Shown piece after piece: positions 1 to 10,244 of a stretch of DNA of 64,000 nt. The notes under the pieces were generated by a model. That model ran no database searches, was not told where the DNA came from, and saw nothing but the letters and a program-made list of their open reading frames with translations. The stretch is from Chimonanthus salicifolius (lineage: Eukaryota > Streptophyta > Magnoliopsida > Laurales > Calycanthaceae). The position numbers and the translations under genes are program-made. The DNA lies in the NCBI GenBank assembly GCA_013350335.1, contig CM023540.1, forward strand, positions 30,731,175-30,795,174, read 5' to 3'. Position 1 is the first letter of the stretch. Every line of letters starts with the position of its first letter.

Positions 1-265
1 CGGTAATGGGTTAAGAGTTGTTGATCCGAATCCAAAATCGACCCAATTGGACTAACTCATTGCTAGGTCTATCTTGAACTAGACCTGACAAATTTTGACC
101 CGACCCTCGATTACTCAAACCGACCCGAGCATTTTAAATGGGTATGGGTTTAAAATTTTGTGGCCCGAACCGACTAACTCATTTAATAAAAACAAGCAAG
201 TAATGGGTTGAAGATTGTTGACCTGAATCCAAATAAGACCCGGCTCAACCCATTGCCAGGTCTAC
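1..265. mobile_element. GACCCG-rich dispersed repeat, hAT-MITE-like, cut by the window edge
   Basis: The stretch is dense in GACCCG/GGGTT words and contains the phrase CCATTGCCAGGTCTA twice in slightly different form (near 57 and 250). Related GACCCG-rich units occur at 31727-32078, 35371-35538 and about 37798-38085. It lies inside the TON2 intron that follows exon 2. The outer border is outside the window, so no target duplication can be read. Assignment to hAT is by resemblance to the bordered copies only. Confidence 0.45.
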
Positions 266-671
266 AGATTTGGGGGGGGAGGCATGTGTTGTGTTGTGTT
301 GAGGTGAAGGAACAAATCCATGACATGATAATACCTTCAAAAAACGATATTTTGCCAATCTTTGTACCCTGTGACTGATTGATCCATCTTCAGGTTTCTG
401 TTACACACAAGTTAAAATACAGATGAAGGGAGAAGAAGAAGAAGAAGAAGAAGAAGACATAATAGTAAGAACATTAAAGGGAAACATTACTAAAAACGTG
501 AGTTACAATGTGCAACAGTAAATCAAGGACATTCCATCCAAAACATATTACTTATCATCTTTCCACAAAAAAACTTCAGTATGAATGAAGATTGATTAAG
601 TGCATTACTCCCGTTACAATGTAACATCATTTATATTCATGATAAAAAAAAGAGTGAACAATATTGCATGC

Positions 672-1688
672 CTTTCTATAGAAACTTGGGATTGCACTCG
701 CTTCAGCATTCTTCTGCTGCTTCTCTTTAAAAATCTCAAGCAAGATTCTCTTTGTCTCAAGCTCTGCAAAGGGGGAAATTAGAAGTTAGGGTAGGAGGTG
801 TGGCATGGCAGAGTAAATATGTCACTGACCAACTGCTTTTACCCTATTTACATGACAGACAAAAATTCAAAGGCTCAGGTACTGAAGCATTCAGTTACCA
901 ATTGTAGCAACGGTATAAACAGGAAAACATCCAATGACACTGGATTATACAGAAAGAGAGAAGGTTTCTTTCCTTAAAAGAGCTCACTCAAACAGTTAAA
1001 CAGAAATTTAATGTTTCATTGTCATTATCTTAACAAATACTACCAATCACTGTCCAACTGCAAAAGCATAAATTTTAACATTGTATTAATACAATTTGAC
1101 ACAATAAAGATTGTTGCGATATCAATATATTGCAGTAACTGGATTCCAACCAATAACATCCAAGACTCATATTGCACATTCAGAGCTTCAAACATAATGC
1201 AGCAAAAGAGACCACAAGATAAAGAGCACCAGATAAAAGCTGAAACATGATACGAATCATTCAGCATTTCAGAATTACTGTCTCCCAATTTCAACTCAAC
1301 TGAACCGTTCAAGAATGAAAATTAAAAAGTTTGTTTGATTGTTGTAATCAGAGATAATTTGCAACAGGTTTAAGAGCGCATAGTAATTTTGAATGGCAGC
1401 AGCAGCAGCAGCAGCAACAGCAACAGCGGCCGCAATAATGAAAATGAAACCAGTGTTATTCTGGGACAATGTAATAAAGAAAAAAAAAATTATAGAGCAT
1501 GGAGATGGAAAAGCAAGAAATGGTGAAAAGAGAGAGGGATACTGACCCATCAGGGCTTCGGATCCAAGGCCAGCACCATTTCCGATGAAGCGGCGGAGGT
1601 TACGAACCCAAGGCATGGAAGAAGCCTGAGGGATCTTCTTCGACGCAGCTGCATCGTGGCCTTCTCCATCGCTGGAACCGTTGTACAT
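672..1688 (-). CDS. TON2: TONNEAU2/FASS, PP2A B'' regulatory subunit: first two coding exons (partial gene)
   Basis: TON2/FASS is the B''-type regulatory subunit of protein phosphatase 2A. It belongs to the TTP complex that organises cortical microtubules and the preprophase band. Exon 1 (1547-1688) encodes 47 residues starting MYNGSSDGEG and ending GLGSEALM, with donor GTCAGT. Exon 2 (672-763, acceptor TTTGCAG) encodes ELETKRILLEIFKEKQQK and then IPSFYRK. These follow the N-terminus of the Arabidopsis protein almost residue for residue. The junction is phase 1. The next exon should begin with KPEEG and lies left of position 1, so the calcium-binding and C-terminal parts are absent. Exon 2 ends AAAG followed by GCATGC, so this intron would use a GC donor. 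The ATG at 1688 matches the family start. Exon 1 sits behind a GC-richer leader with a telobox. Identity is strong. The GC donor is inferred from the family alignment. Confidence 0.9.
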
Positions 1689-1779
1689 GCTCTCTTCTCA
1701 ATTGCCACTGCTGGTGCTGCTGATGTTCGTAGAGATTTCAGATGAGTATAGAGAGTTTTTGAAGGAAAAACCCAATGGC

Positions 1780-1806
1780 CTAAAACCCTAAAACCCTAAC
1801 CCTAGA
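1780..1806 (-). promoter_or_regulatory. Telobox cluster in the TON2 leader/promoter
   Basis: Read on the plus strand, this site is a run of CTAAAACCCTA and AACCCTAA units, which is TTAGGG-type on the gene strand. It lies about 90-120 bases upstream of the TON2 ATG. Teloboxes of this kind are common near transcription starts of plant growth and cell-cycle genes. A regulatory role here is inference. Confidence 0.5.
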
Positions 1807-1998
1807 AGAAGAAGAGGAGGACCTTCCCTGATGATGAAGATCTGATAAACAAAAGAAAGGCAGAAAGCGACTGCGAATGGCGTTGGCAGTTCCCGGAGTT
1901 CGTCCCAATTCGATGGATCGCAACAGAGGGAGAGGGAGAAGGTGCGATCTTTATTTTTCTCCTCTAGAGTAGTGGGACCTACTCTATTTTTTTTTTAA

Positions 1999-2730
1999 AT
2001 GGATTTATTTGGTATTTTGGTTGTTTTAGATTTATTTTTTAAATAAATTATAAAATAAAAATGCATACACTTATTGTTAAAGCAAGTAGACTTTCCAACC
2101 CAAGTGTCTAATAAGCCTACTTGTAAAACTGGATTATCGTTAACTAAACCTACTTCTCTTATTTGAATTTGATTTTAAATAATATTTCATTAAAGTATGA
2201 AATCATTTGAATTAAGTATTAAATGGGCCTGATCATTAAATTGTACATTTAGAGGAGAAGGCTTAATTATTTTGTAGATTTATATGCCTTGAGTGGGTTA
2301 GATCAGAGATTCTGAATTGCTGTTATAAGGGTTGCACTTAGATAAAATTTATACAGGACTAAATTATTTTTTAAGTTAATATCAAATCTTAATAGTAATG
2401 AACCTACTCTAATTTTTTTCTTAAAAAAATGGATTTATTTGGTATTTTGGTTGTCTTATATTTAAATTTTATTTTTAAAATAAAAATGTATACAGTTATT
2501 GTTAAAGCAAGTAGACTTTCCAACCCAAGTGTCTAATAAACCTACTAGTAAAATCGACTTCTCGTTGATTAATGTTACTTCTCTTATTTGAATTTAATTT
2601 TAAATAATATAATTCATTAAAGTATGAAATGATTTGAATTAAGTATTAAATGGGCCTGATCATTAAATTGTTTCGTAGATTATATGCTTTGAGTGGGTTA
2701 GATGAGACTCTGAATTGCTGTTACAAGAAT
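1999..2730. repeat. Diverged tandem duplication, period about 430 bp
   Basis: A block starting ATGGATTTATTTGGTATTTT at 1999 returns at 2429 with the same downstream order: AAGCAAGTAGACTTTCCAAC, CTTCTCTTATTTGAATTT, GGGCCTGATCATTAAATTG and GAGTGGGTTAGAT. The copies differ by scattered substitutions and small indels, so the duplication is not recent. No open frame or transposon border is visible. It lies directly upstream of TON2, within possible promoter sequence. Confidence 0.8.
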
Positions 2731-3189
2731 GGCACTTATTAATTTTTTATTAAGGATTATATTATTTGAAGCTAAGCTCAAGTCTTAAGAATAAACAAGA
2801 GCTCATTCCGGCCTCAGGTCTTCAAGTCTTGGTGTAGCTGCAGATACGTCCATGTTACTGCTTTATAGGTCTTCAAGCCTTAGTTTAGCTGTAGATAAGT
2901 CTTTGTTATTACTATTGTCACCGTGGAAGTTGTTTAATACTACAACATTTTGATAAAATTTGGTAAAATTATAATTCTTTTTTAGATAGCCGTTTCTTTA
3001 ATTAGACACAAATTTTAGTGTATTATCAATTTTACCTTTCGCATGAAAGTAAAATTGGCTCACCAAAATTTTACTATTTATACAAAGGGTCTGATTTTAC
3101 TGTTCATATGAAGAGTAAAATTGACAATACATTAAAAGTGGGAGGATCGCTATCCTTCTTTTTTAACCTATAAATTAAAGTTATCCTAT

Positions 3190-3355
3190 ATCTACATAGG
3201 TCTAGCTCAATTAATAATTTCCTGCCTTAGAAAGTGAGAGGTGTAAAATTCGAACACCCATGACTTCACTTGATGTGCTCAAGAACAGTGGGTATCACTT
3301 GTGGAGATTTTATGCTGAATTTTCTAAGGTTTTCCAACCGTAAATTTAAAAAAAA
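3190..3355 (+). mobile_element. tRNA-derived SINE, family A, degraded
   Basis: It has a box A-like stretch (TCTAGCTCAATTAATAAT) and a box B-like stretch (AAATTCGAACACC) about 50 bases later. A body follows that reads TGATGTGCTCAAG, GTGGGTATCAC and TTTTATGCTGAATTTTC, with an A-rich end. The same order occurs at 42050-42215 (plus) and, on the minus strand, at 31045-31205 and 41185-41350. It is the most diverged copy. Confidence 0.6.
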
Positions 3356-4009
3356 GAATTCAATCTTAAAAATTAAATTTTAAAATCATTACTTCACTTC
3401 CAATGGACCCAAATCTTAAAATAAAAACAACCGATAAGCCCCGAGTTCTACCATTGAAAAACAAAAATCAGCAACAAAATGGAGTAAACAGATTTCTCAA
3501 AAGGAGAGGAGAAAGTCGCTTCTTTGAAAGTTGAAAAGTGAAAAATAATGAGAGAATTTTAGAGGATTATTTTAAATTTAAGATGAATGTAAGGCAGGGT
3601 CAATCTAATTGCACCCTAATTTTTTAGCTGAAATTAGATCATCTAAGTTTTTGGGTCAGGCCGAGTCAGCGCAAGTTCAGCCGGACCTAAATTGTGCTTC
3701 TAAGGAATTAGACGTGGTTTGGTCATTTATGGCCCATTTAAACATATAGAAAGAGAAATTAAACATTTTTCATATAAAATTTAAAAAATTGATATAATAT
3801 TAATAAACTGAACTATGTGGAAATTTATGAATCGTAGGCATTGAGTACAAAAAGACAGCCATCTAAATGCCCGATTATTTTGATGACCAAATAAACTTCA
3901 ATGCGCACACAAACACAGCAGAAAAAAAAAAACATGGATGACCAAACGTAGGTTCTTAACCTAACAAGACTACTATCTTAACATATCGTGGCCAGTGGTA
4001 TAAATCTCC

Positions 4010-4150
4010 ATCTATAATGTGCGTATCTGCTAAAATATCTCAGGTTTTCAAGGACCGAGATACCTCGGTCGATATGCATAGTATCGGCGAGAGATAAAAT
4101 AATTCGGTCGATACGGCTGAGATGTCGTCCGATTTTTTTTTAAAAAAGAA
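4010..4150. mobile_element. Degenerate fragment of the CGGCCGATA hAT family
   Basis: Decayed versions of the family motif (TCGGTCGATATG, TATCGGCGAGAG, CGGTCGATACGGCTGA) occur in a 140-base window. No intact terminal CAGGGGT and no 8-bp target duplication could be found, so the borders are approximate. The assignment rests only on motif density. Confidence 0.45.
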
Positions 4151-4191
4151 TATCCGTTGTAGGCCCAGCCTTTATGCATCAACATGATCTT

Positions 4192-4461
4192 CTATTTTTC
4201 TCCACCTTTAACATGAAGCCTACTTTTCTCTAAGGCAGCATTCCTCCGCCAGTTTGCAACTGCTCTTTCAACTGTATCCTTTGCTTCTTGTATCTCTGTA
4301 GCAGAGAACTTGTGTTCTACAATGCCTAAAGGTCCTGGTTGCAGCACCTTAATAACAGTCTCCATATCTTGCTCCAGCTCCCTGTACAAGCAGTCACCGG
4401 CACAGATGTAATCAGGTGGTGAGAAGGTGACAATCCATTCCGCAATGGAAAAATGACAAAT
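4192..4461 (-). pseudogene. Conserved-looking exon fragment of an unrecognised plant protein
   Basis: An open frame on the minus strand encodes about 89 residues between stops. It includes SPPDYICAGDCLYRELEQD, then METVIKVLQPGPLGIVEHKF, then a helix-like stretch ending RAVANWRRNAALEK, and stops shortly after. The composition looks like real protein (a charged amphipathic helix with conserved-looking Trp and Pro) and differs from the low-complexity frames around it. I cannot name the family. No start codon, partner exon or clear splice acceptor was found. The left flank is transposon debris. The simplest reading is a stray exon or gene fragment, but the last exon of an undetected gene is also possible. 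Confidence 0.35.
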
Positions 4462-6290
4462 TTACTTAACAATTACTTTCTGAACCAGGAAGCTACAAAA
4501 ATCGGTTGAAAGGAAGGGATCATCGCAATGCCGATGATATATGGTGTTATTCCATGTTCATGGATTTTCTGTTTTGCATATTTTGGCTTGATGGAACCTT
4601 ATTATTCATTTTTTGTGCAAGTGAAACAATGCAAAACTCAGATGCTAAATTAGGAAAAAAAATCGGTAAAATGGACAGTTATATATCCTGATAAACCACA
4701 ATGGTTTGGATTTTTTTCCCATTTTCCATCCAAAACTATCATCCATTCATCAGTGCCCATTTAGTTTACTGATTCGAGTTGAGAAATTGGGAAGAACCAA
4801 CTGGAACAAAGTGATTCTTAATCAACAAACACAGCCCAATTTCAGTGGCAATGAATCTCTACAGATAATATCCATTCTGCCAAGCAATTGGAATATGCAA
4901 AACACCAAAATCCACCAACATTTAGCCAACAATAAAAATTTGTTCCCATCCTTTTACACTGTAAAAAATATTACAAATGTAGCATCAAACAAACAAGTTT
5001 GGCCAATGTAGAAAAATAAACTAATTATAGGATATTTTTCGATTGCTTCTCCTACTTATTTGTATGACGATGCCTACAACAGCTCGAGCTGCTACGCCTG
5101 TTTTTAAAACTGCTAACCAGTGCACCTGCTCCTTGTCTTTCTGCTCCTACTAACAAGGCTCTGGCACCACCTATTGCTTGTTTTACTGCTTGGTTGTTCT
5201 TGATTAGTCATTTTATCTATGGCTGAAATAATTCTATGGAGACTTTAAAATAGAGAAAATTCGTGCAAAAAATTACCTAAAAATAGAAAATGAGTTATAG
5301 GATTAAATTTGATGAATTGGATTGATTTATCACACTTTTGTCATGTCAATAGTAAAAAAAATGTAATTTTTGTGAAAAAATGGGTAAGATAGAAATAGAG
5401 ATTTTAAAACTAGATTTTTTCATGTAAATATTTAAAAATATATTCATGAAAAAAAAATGACAAAACAGAAAAAAGGATTTTAAGATTAGATTTGGTGAGT
5501 CAGAAGGATCAGTCGGTCTTGACCTAAAAATAAGGTTTATTGAGATTCCTACTATTAAACATTGATGTTTTGTTTTCAGCAAGGGACAAGTCTTACTCAT
5601 ATTAGCCAAGTCAGACAAAAATCAGCTGAGAATCACCACATATGAAGTAAAAATGGCCGAGTGGTATGTTGTATTGGCTGAGTCCACTCAGACTCAGCAA
5701 TTTTTAGAACAATGGAAGAGATAAGACGTCTTTAGTGGCATCCCCCAATCCACGGTAGTCAGCTGATAAACGGTTCAAATCACTGCAACGTGGACGCTAA
5801 TGCTGGATGCTGCAGTAGATTTCTTTGAAAACCATCCATTTTCAGGCCAAATATTGAACTGCAAAGATCTGCTACCCTAAAGCTTTATCTTAAATCGGGG
5901 AATCCCGCATCTAAAATATATGCACTTTGAAAGAAGAATTAGAAGAGAAACACAAGACGGAAGCGGACCTGAAGAACCTGGATGGTTGGAAGGGGCTTCT
6001 CGCCAGCCAAGAAAATGGAAGATTGGGCATTCTCCTCCACTCGACCCTCCCCTGCAAAACCCTCGTATTGCTTATCCTCTCTCTCCTTTTGGGGCAACCG
6101 GTTACCATTTAATGGCATGCCACGTAATTTAGCTACCATATAATTAAATAATAATTTTTTTATGACATAGCTAGGTATAATTTTTAGTCAGTCTCATCAC
6201 ACGGTATATTGTTAACTATAATAGCTACTTTTTAATATTTTATTATTATTTTTTATGTACATTTTTTAACAAATTTAAAAGAAAATAAAT
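4462..6290. other. Intergenic DNA, no gene recognised
   Basis: This is AT-rich sequence with short, overlapping, low-complexity frames on both strands. A GC-richer island at 5920-6120 is open for 60-70 codons in several frames at once, with no recognisable domain, so coding is not supported. No transposon with readable borders was found here. Confidence 0.5.
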
Positions 6291-6296
6291 ATATAG

Positions 6297-6480
6297 ACAT
6301 TACATATTTTTTCATAAATAATTAAATAAATTAACAAAACATACATATTTTCTCACAAGTAATTAAATAAATTAAAAAACATACATATTTTTTCACAAGA
6401 AATTAAATAAATTAAAAAGACATACATATTTGTGATGCTGGAAATAAATAAATTAAAAAGACATTACCTACTCTAGCATA
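6297..6480. repeat. AT-rich tandem repeat, unit about 53 bp, 3-4 copies
   Basis: Units of the form ACATACATATTTT, TCACAA, AATTAAATAAATTAA follow one another with small changes. The last copy is interrupted (TGTGATGCTGGAAAT). The surrounding 6150-6900 is very AT-rich with no open frame. The array could be a MITE interior or a matrix-attachment-like region, but the sequence does not decide. Confidence 0.65.
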
Positions 6481-7514
6481 AATAAAAATACATTACATAT
6501 GATCGCCACCTTAAGTTAACAGGATTCGTAATGCAGATAACAATTTGGATCTCAAGAGAGATCTCATGGAACATTTGTGGAATAAATTTGGTAATGAAGA
6601 AGTTTAAAGAGAATATTTTTAGAAATGTAATTTTTCATATTGTTTGCGATGAATAAAATATTATTTTTAATATTTTTGTTTCTCATATATTTTGTTTACA
6701 AATATAAAGGAAAAAAATCAAAAGGTAAAGAGTTTTTTTTTTATATAAAAAATAAAATAATAAAGTAAAGAAAAAAATAATTAATTGCCCTAATATACAA
6801 ATTATACCCAAAAACAAAAAAAAAATCTAAAATAATCAAATAAATAAATAAAAAGAGAAAATAAAAAAATAAAAAACTATATACAAGGTATATATACAGC
6901 CTTAATATGGTTACCATACTTGATGCTCTCAGCTGATGAGGCGGAAATGAAAAGATAAAGAATAAACCAGCGCGGGTAGAACTGATTGGTCGGGTTAGAC
7001 TAGATGAGTCTGGAGTTCCCTCGGGCTAACTTTATTAAGTAGGATTTGGGTGTTTAGGTGTACATGTATGTTATTTCACCCTTAATTCGAGTGAAAATAC
7101 TTATATTATTCTAATAATATTAAAAATAAAATAAAATTGAAGGACGATTTAACGGTGAAAAAAGAACTAGATTAGTGATTTTTTTGAGAATTGACTAGCA
7201 CACTGTGACTTAATGATAAGGAGAAAGGTGACGATCTTTTTGGTGGAAAATACTTAGAAAGTTGTGATTTCGGGTCAGTATACTTTCAGAAATTGAAATT
7301 GAGTTAAAATGTCTCATACATCTTAGTCACACTTTTTTAGACCAAATTACCCTCATTTTTGTAGAGGATTGCACGTATGACTTTTGAGCCACCCTAATCG
7401 TAACTTTTGAGATATTTTATACTAAAAATCTCAAATTTTAAAAGTTATAATCTGAAATGTCAACTCTTTCAGTTGATTAAACCCTACTTTGGGTTTTTCT
7501 CTTTTGCCCTATTT

Positions 7515-7604
7515 GAGCCTTTTCTACCATGTGTAAGTATATGCTAAGGTTTAAATATCGAGCCTTTTCTACCATGTGTAAGTATATGCTAAGGTTTAAA
7601 TATC
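7515..7604. repeat. Perfect 45-bp tandem duplication across a transposon junction
   Basis: The 45 bases at 7515-7559 are repeated exactly at 7560-7604. Each copy holds flanking DNA, the 8-bp target duplication AGTATATG and the first 16 bases of the adjoining hAT element. Because the copied unit includes the target site and the element end, the duplication arose after insertion. Only the right-hand copy is continuous with the element. Confidence 0.9.
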
Positions 7605-8956
7605 GGCCGATACATATCGTATCGGCCGATATATATCAGTTTTTTCAAACCAATCAATATCGGCCGATACGATAAGTATCAGCCGTACAGTAAGAATATT
7701 GGCCGATATGGCCGATAAACGGTCCCCAATATCGGCCCCAATATCGGCCGATATTGGAAAAATTAGGTTTTTGTATTTTTTTTTTAAAAGAAAGCTTTTT
7801 TTTAGGAATAGAGAAAGAATGGAAAGAGAAAAAAGAAAATATGGAGAAAAGATTGAAGAAAAAAAATTGCTACACCTGTTGCCTTTCTCTTCTCTGCTGC
7901 TTTTTCTTCTTCGTTGATGCAAAAAATTACAGAGAGTGGCGGCTGCAGTAAGGGTTGCAGTAGAGAGAGTGAAAGAGAAGAAGGGTATTAAAAGATGGAG
8001 CACTAGGGTTTGTAAATGAAAAATCATAAAGACCTCACGTGAGCTTCCTCAAGAGCTCATTTGAAGCTGACGTGTCTACCCTTTTATTTTATCAAAAAAT
8101 TATTTTTAATGTGAAAGTAATAATATTTTTATTTTAAATACAATATTTACTTATGTTGAAAGTATAATGTTTTATTTTATTTATCTTATTGTAATAATTT
8201 AATATTATATTTATCATCTAATATTTTTACTATTGTCATTATCATTAGAAGGTATTCTTTATTTTTATTATATCAATTTAACATAATTAATTATAGCTCA
8301 TAATTTTATTTAATTTTTTTTTGGAGCAGTCAAAAAAGAATTTCATTAAAAGAGGGAGAGAAATTACAAAGAAAAAAAGAGGGTCTAAAAGTATCTAATT
8401 ATTATTAATGAAAAATAAAATCTATTTTCTCAAATGAAAGAAAACATTATATTATTATGTATGACATTTGTGTGGTTATCAGTTCAAGTGATTAGGACCC
8501 CATTAATTTTATTTTCTAATATTTTTTTTTCTACATTATTATGTAATTTTCAAGTATTTTATTATGTATTTTTTTTATTTCTATAATTCATAACTTAAAA
8601 TAACACTCATTGACTAAGAAAATAAATTATGAAATTATTTCTACAAATTTTCCTCATTTATCTGTTTTTTTTTTTGTAATTTTCACCATTTTATTACTAA
8701 TTATATAATTTTCCGATATTATAACTTCAAAAATATGTTAGAAGATGTAAATGTCCGATATTTTATGAAAAAATTACATATTCAATAAGCTCATAATTTT
8801 CTGCATTCACAGTAATTTTTTTGAATTTTTTTTTTTAAAAAAAAAAAAAAGGGAGAAGAGAGAGAAAAAGTTCGGCCGATATATCGGCCGAACCGATATA
8901 TCGGCCGATATGAAAAATCGGCCGGGATATCGGCCCGGCCGATTTTTTTACCCCTG
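7589..8956. mobile_element. Non-autonomous hAT element (CGGCCGATA family), 1368 bp, with 8-bp target duplication
   Basis: The element is flanked by AGTATATG at 7581-7588 and 8957-8964. Its left end is CTAAGGTTTAAATATCGG and its right end, read inward, is CAGGGGTAAAAAAATCGG. The 8-bp duplication and CAGGG-type terminus point to the hAT superfamily. Both ends carry arrays of CGGCCGAT (seven exact copies plus variants), while the interior is AT-rich. The minus-strand frame at 7596-8027 reads through the array and is not a transposase. No hAT catalytic or zinc-finger region was seen, so mobility would depend on an autonomous relative. A short T-rich patch near 8310-8395 resembles a LINE tail. Confidence 0.85.
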
Positions 8957-9087
8957 AGTATATGTGCCTGCTCTGGACCTGTGCTTATCTGTAATTTAAG
9001 GGGGTATATCTTTTCTTCTTGTGTTTGAATAAATTCTAACCATTATTAAAAAAAAAAAGAGTTGAAGAGTCTAAGTTAAAAAAAAAT

Positions 9088-9625
9088 CAACATTAATTAC
9101 AAATCTTAAGTATGTTGAAAGTTGGAATCTATCAAGTAATGCCAAAACTATTAGACAACAACTGACTGCATAATCAAACCAAATTTTTGTACTTGTCGTA
9201 CTTGCAAACCTAAGAAAATTATAATTTAGAAATTAAAGGCGGAGATATCTCAATTCTTGGAAGCTGTTTTCTTAAATTTATAGGTTAAACATTTTTTTAT
9301 AGGATACATAGAAAATGATAAAAACAAAAGATGAAAGAATCTTGATCTTTATATGAGACAAGTATAAAGAATTCAGCATTAATTACAAATATTAAATATA
9401 TTGAAAGCTGGAATCAATTGTCTATCAAGCAATGCCACAACTATGAGACAACCACTGACTGCATAATCAAACAATTTTGTACACGAGGTACTAAGAAAAT
9501 TATAATATAGAAATTAAAGGGAGATATATAGATTCTTGGAAGCTGTTAATTAAAATTTAAAGTAGGTTAAACATTTTTTGATGGGATATATAGAAATTAA
9601 CAAAAGACAAAATATGAGAAAAGTT
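9088..9625. repeat. Diverged tandem duplication, period about 290 bp, upstream of the PADRE gene
   Basis: Two copies (about 9088-9345 and 9376-9625) share in order CATTAATTACAAAT, AACTGACTGCATAATCAAAC (CACTGACTGC... in copy 2), AAGAAAATTATAAT, TAGAAATTAAAGG, TTCTTGGAAGCTGTT and GGTTAAACATTTTTT. They differ by many substitutions and indels. They lie 600-1150 bases upstream of the PADRE start, so they could hold duplicated regulatory sequence, but nothing more specific can be read. Confidence 0.8.
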
Positions 9626-10244
9626 TGACCTTTTTTCGATCATTTTGGCTTTATGATTTTGAATCTTAAAACATTTTATTGTTATAACCCGTTGATTTTA
9701 TATGACCTGTCTTACAGAGTTATAATTATCGAATAAAGAAGTTTTCTTTGAATTATATTATCCATGAAATTCTCTATCGAATCACCCAACTATATGTAGG
9801 ACTCAATTAATGACATTTGTACAATTTTCCTATTGAAAATGGGTATGGAGCTCTCCCTGTAACTGCTTGAAACTTAAAAGTGCAGCCAAGGAGATACTAT
9901 TTCCTAAACTAGAAATGAATACCACCAAGATCAATGTGAATAGGCCGACTGGATATTCTCTGCTACATATTTGAACGGCTATAAAGCAACTAAGAATTTA
10001 CTTGGATTATTTGATGTTTCTGTTAATCAGTCCAAGATGTTCTTCAATCACAGTTTTGACAAAGAACAAGGAAATCCATATAATCCAAAGCCCACTATGG
10101 GATATTCCACCAACATTTATTATAAAACATGAAGGTGAGTTGCTTTGAACTACAGAAGCATAAGAATACCATTGTCATCAAGATTTATTTTCATCAGCAA
10201 AAGGAGGAGGAGTGGGAACTAGGAAGAGAAGAAGTAGCAGAAGA

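Noticed and set aside
1780..1806. AACCCTAA run as an interstitial telomere
   Set aside because: There are only about three units, and they sit at the position typical for teloboxes in plant promoters and leaders.
5911..6139. GC-richer island open in three or four frames, possibly a small gene
   Set aside because: No frame has a recognisable motif, splice partner or clear codon bias. Simultaneous opening of several frames in 200 bases is uninformative.
7596..8027. A 143-codon frame inside the large hAT element as a possible transposase
   Set aside because: It is made of repeated SADIG/ADIGDRL-like residues from the CGGCCGATA array and homopolymer-derived Lys/Phe runs. No hAT dimerisation region or catalytic residues are present.
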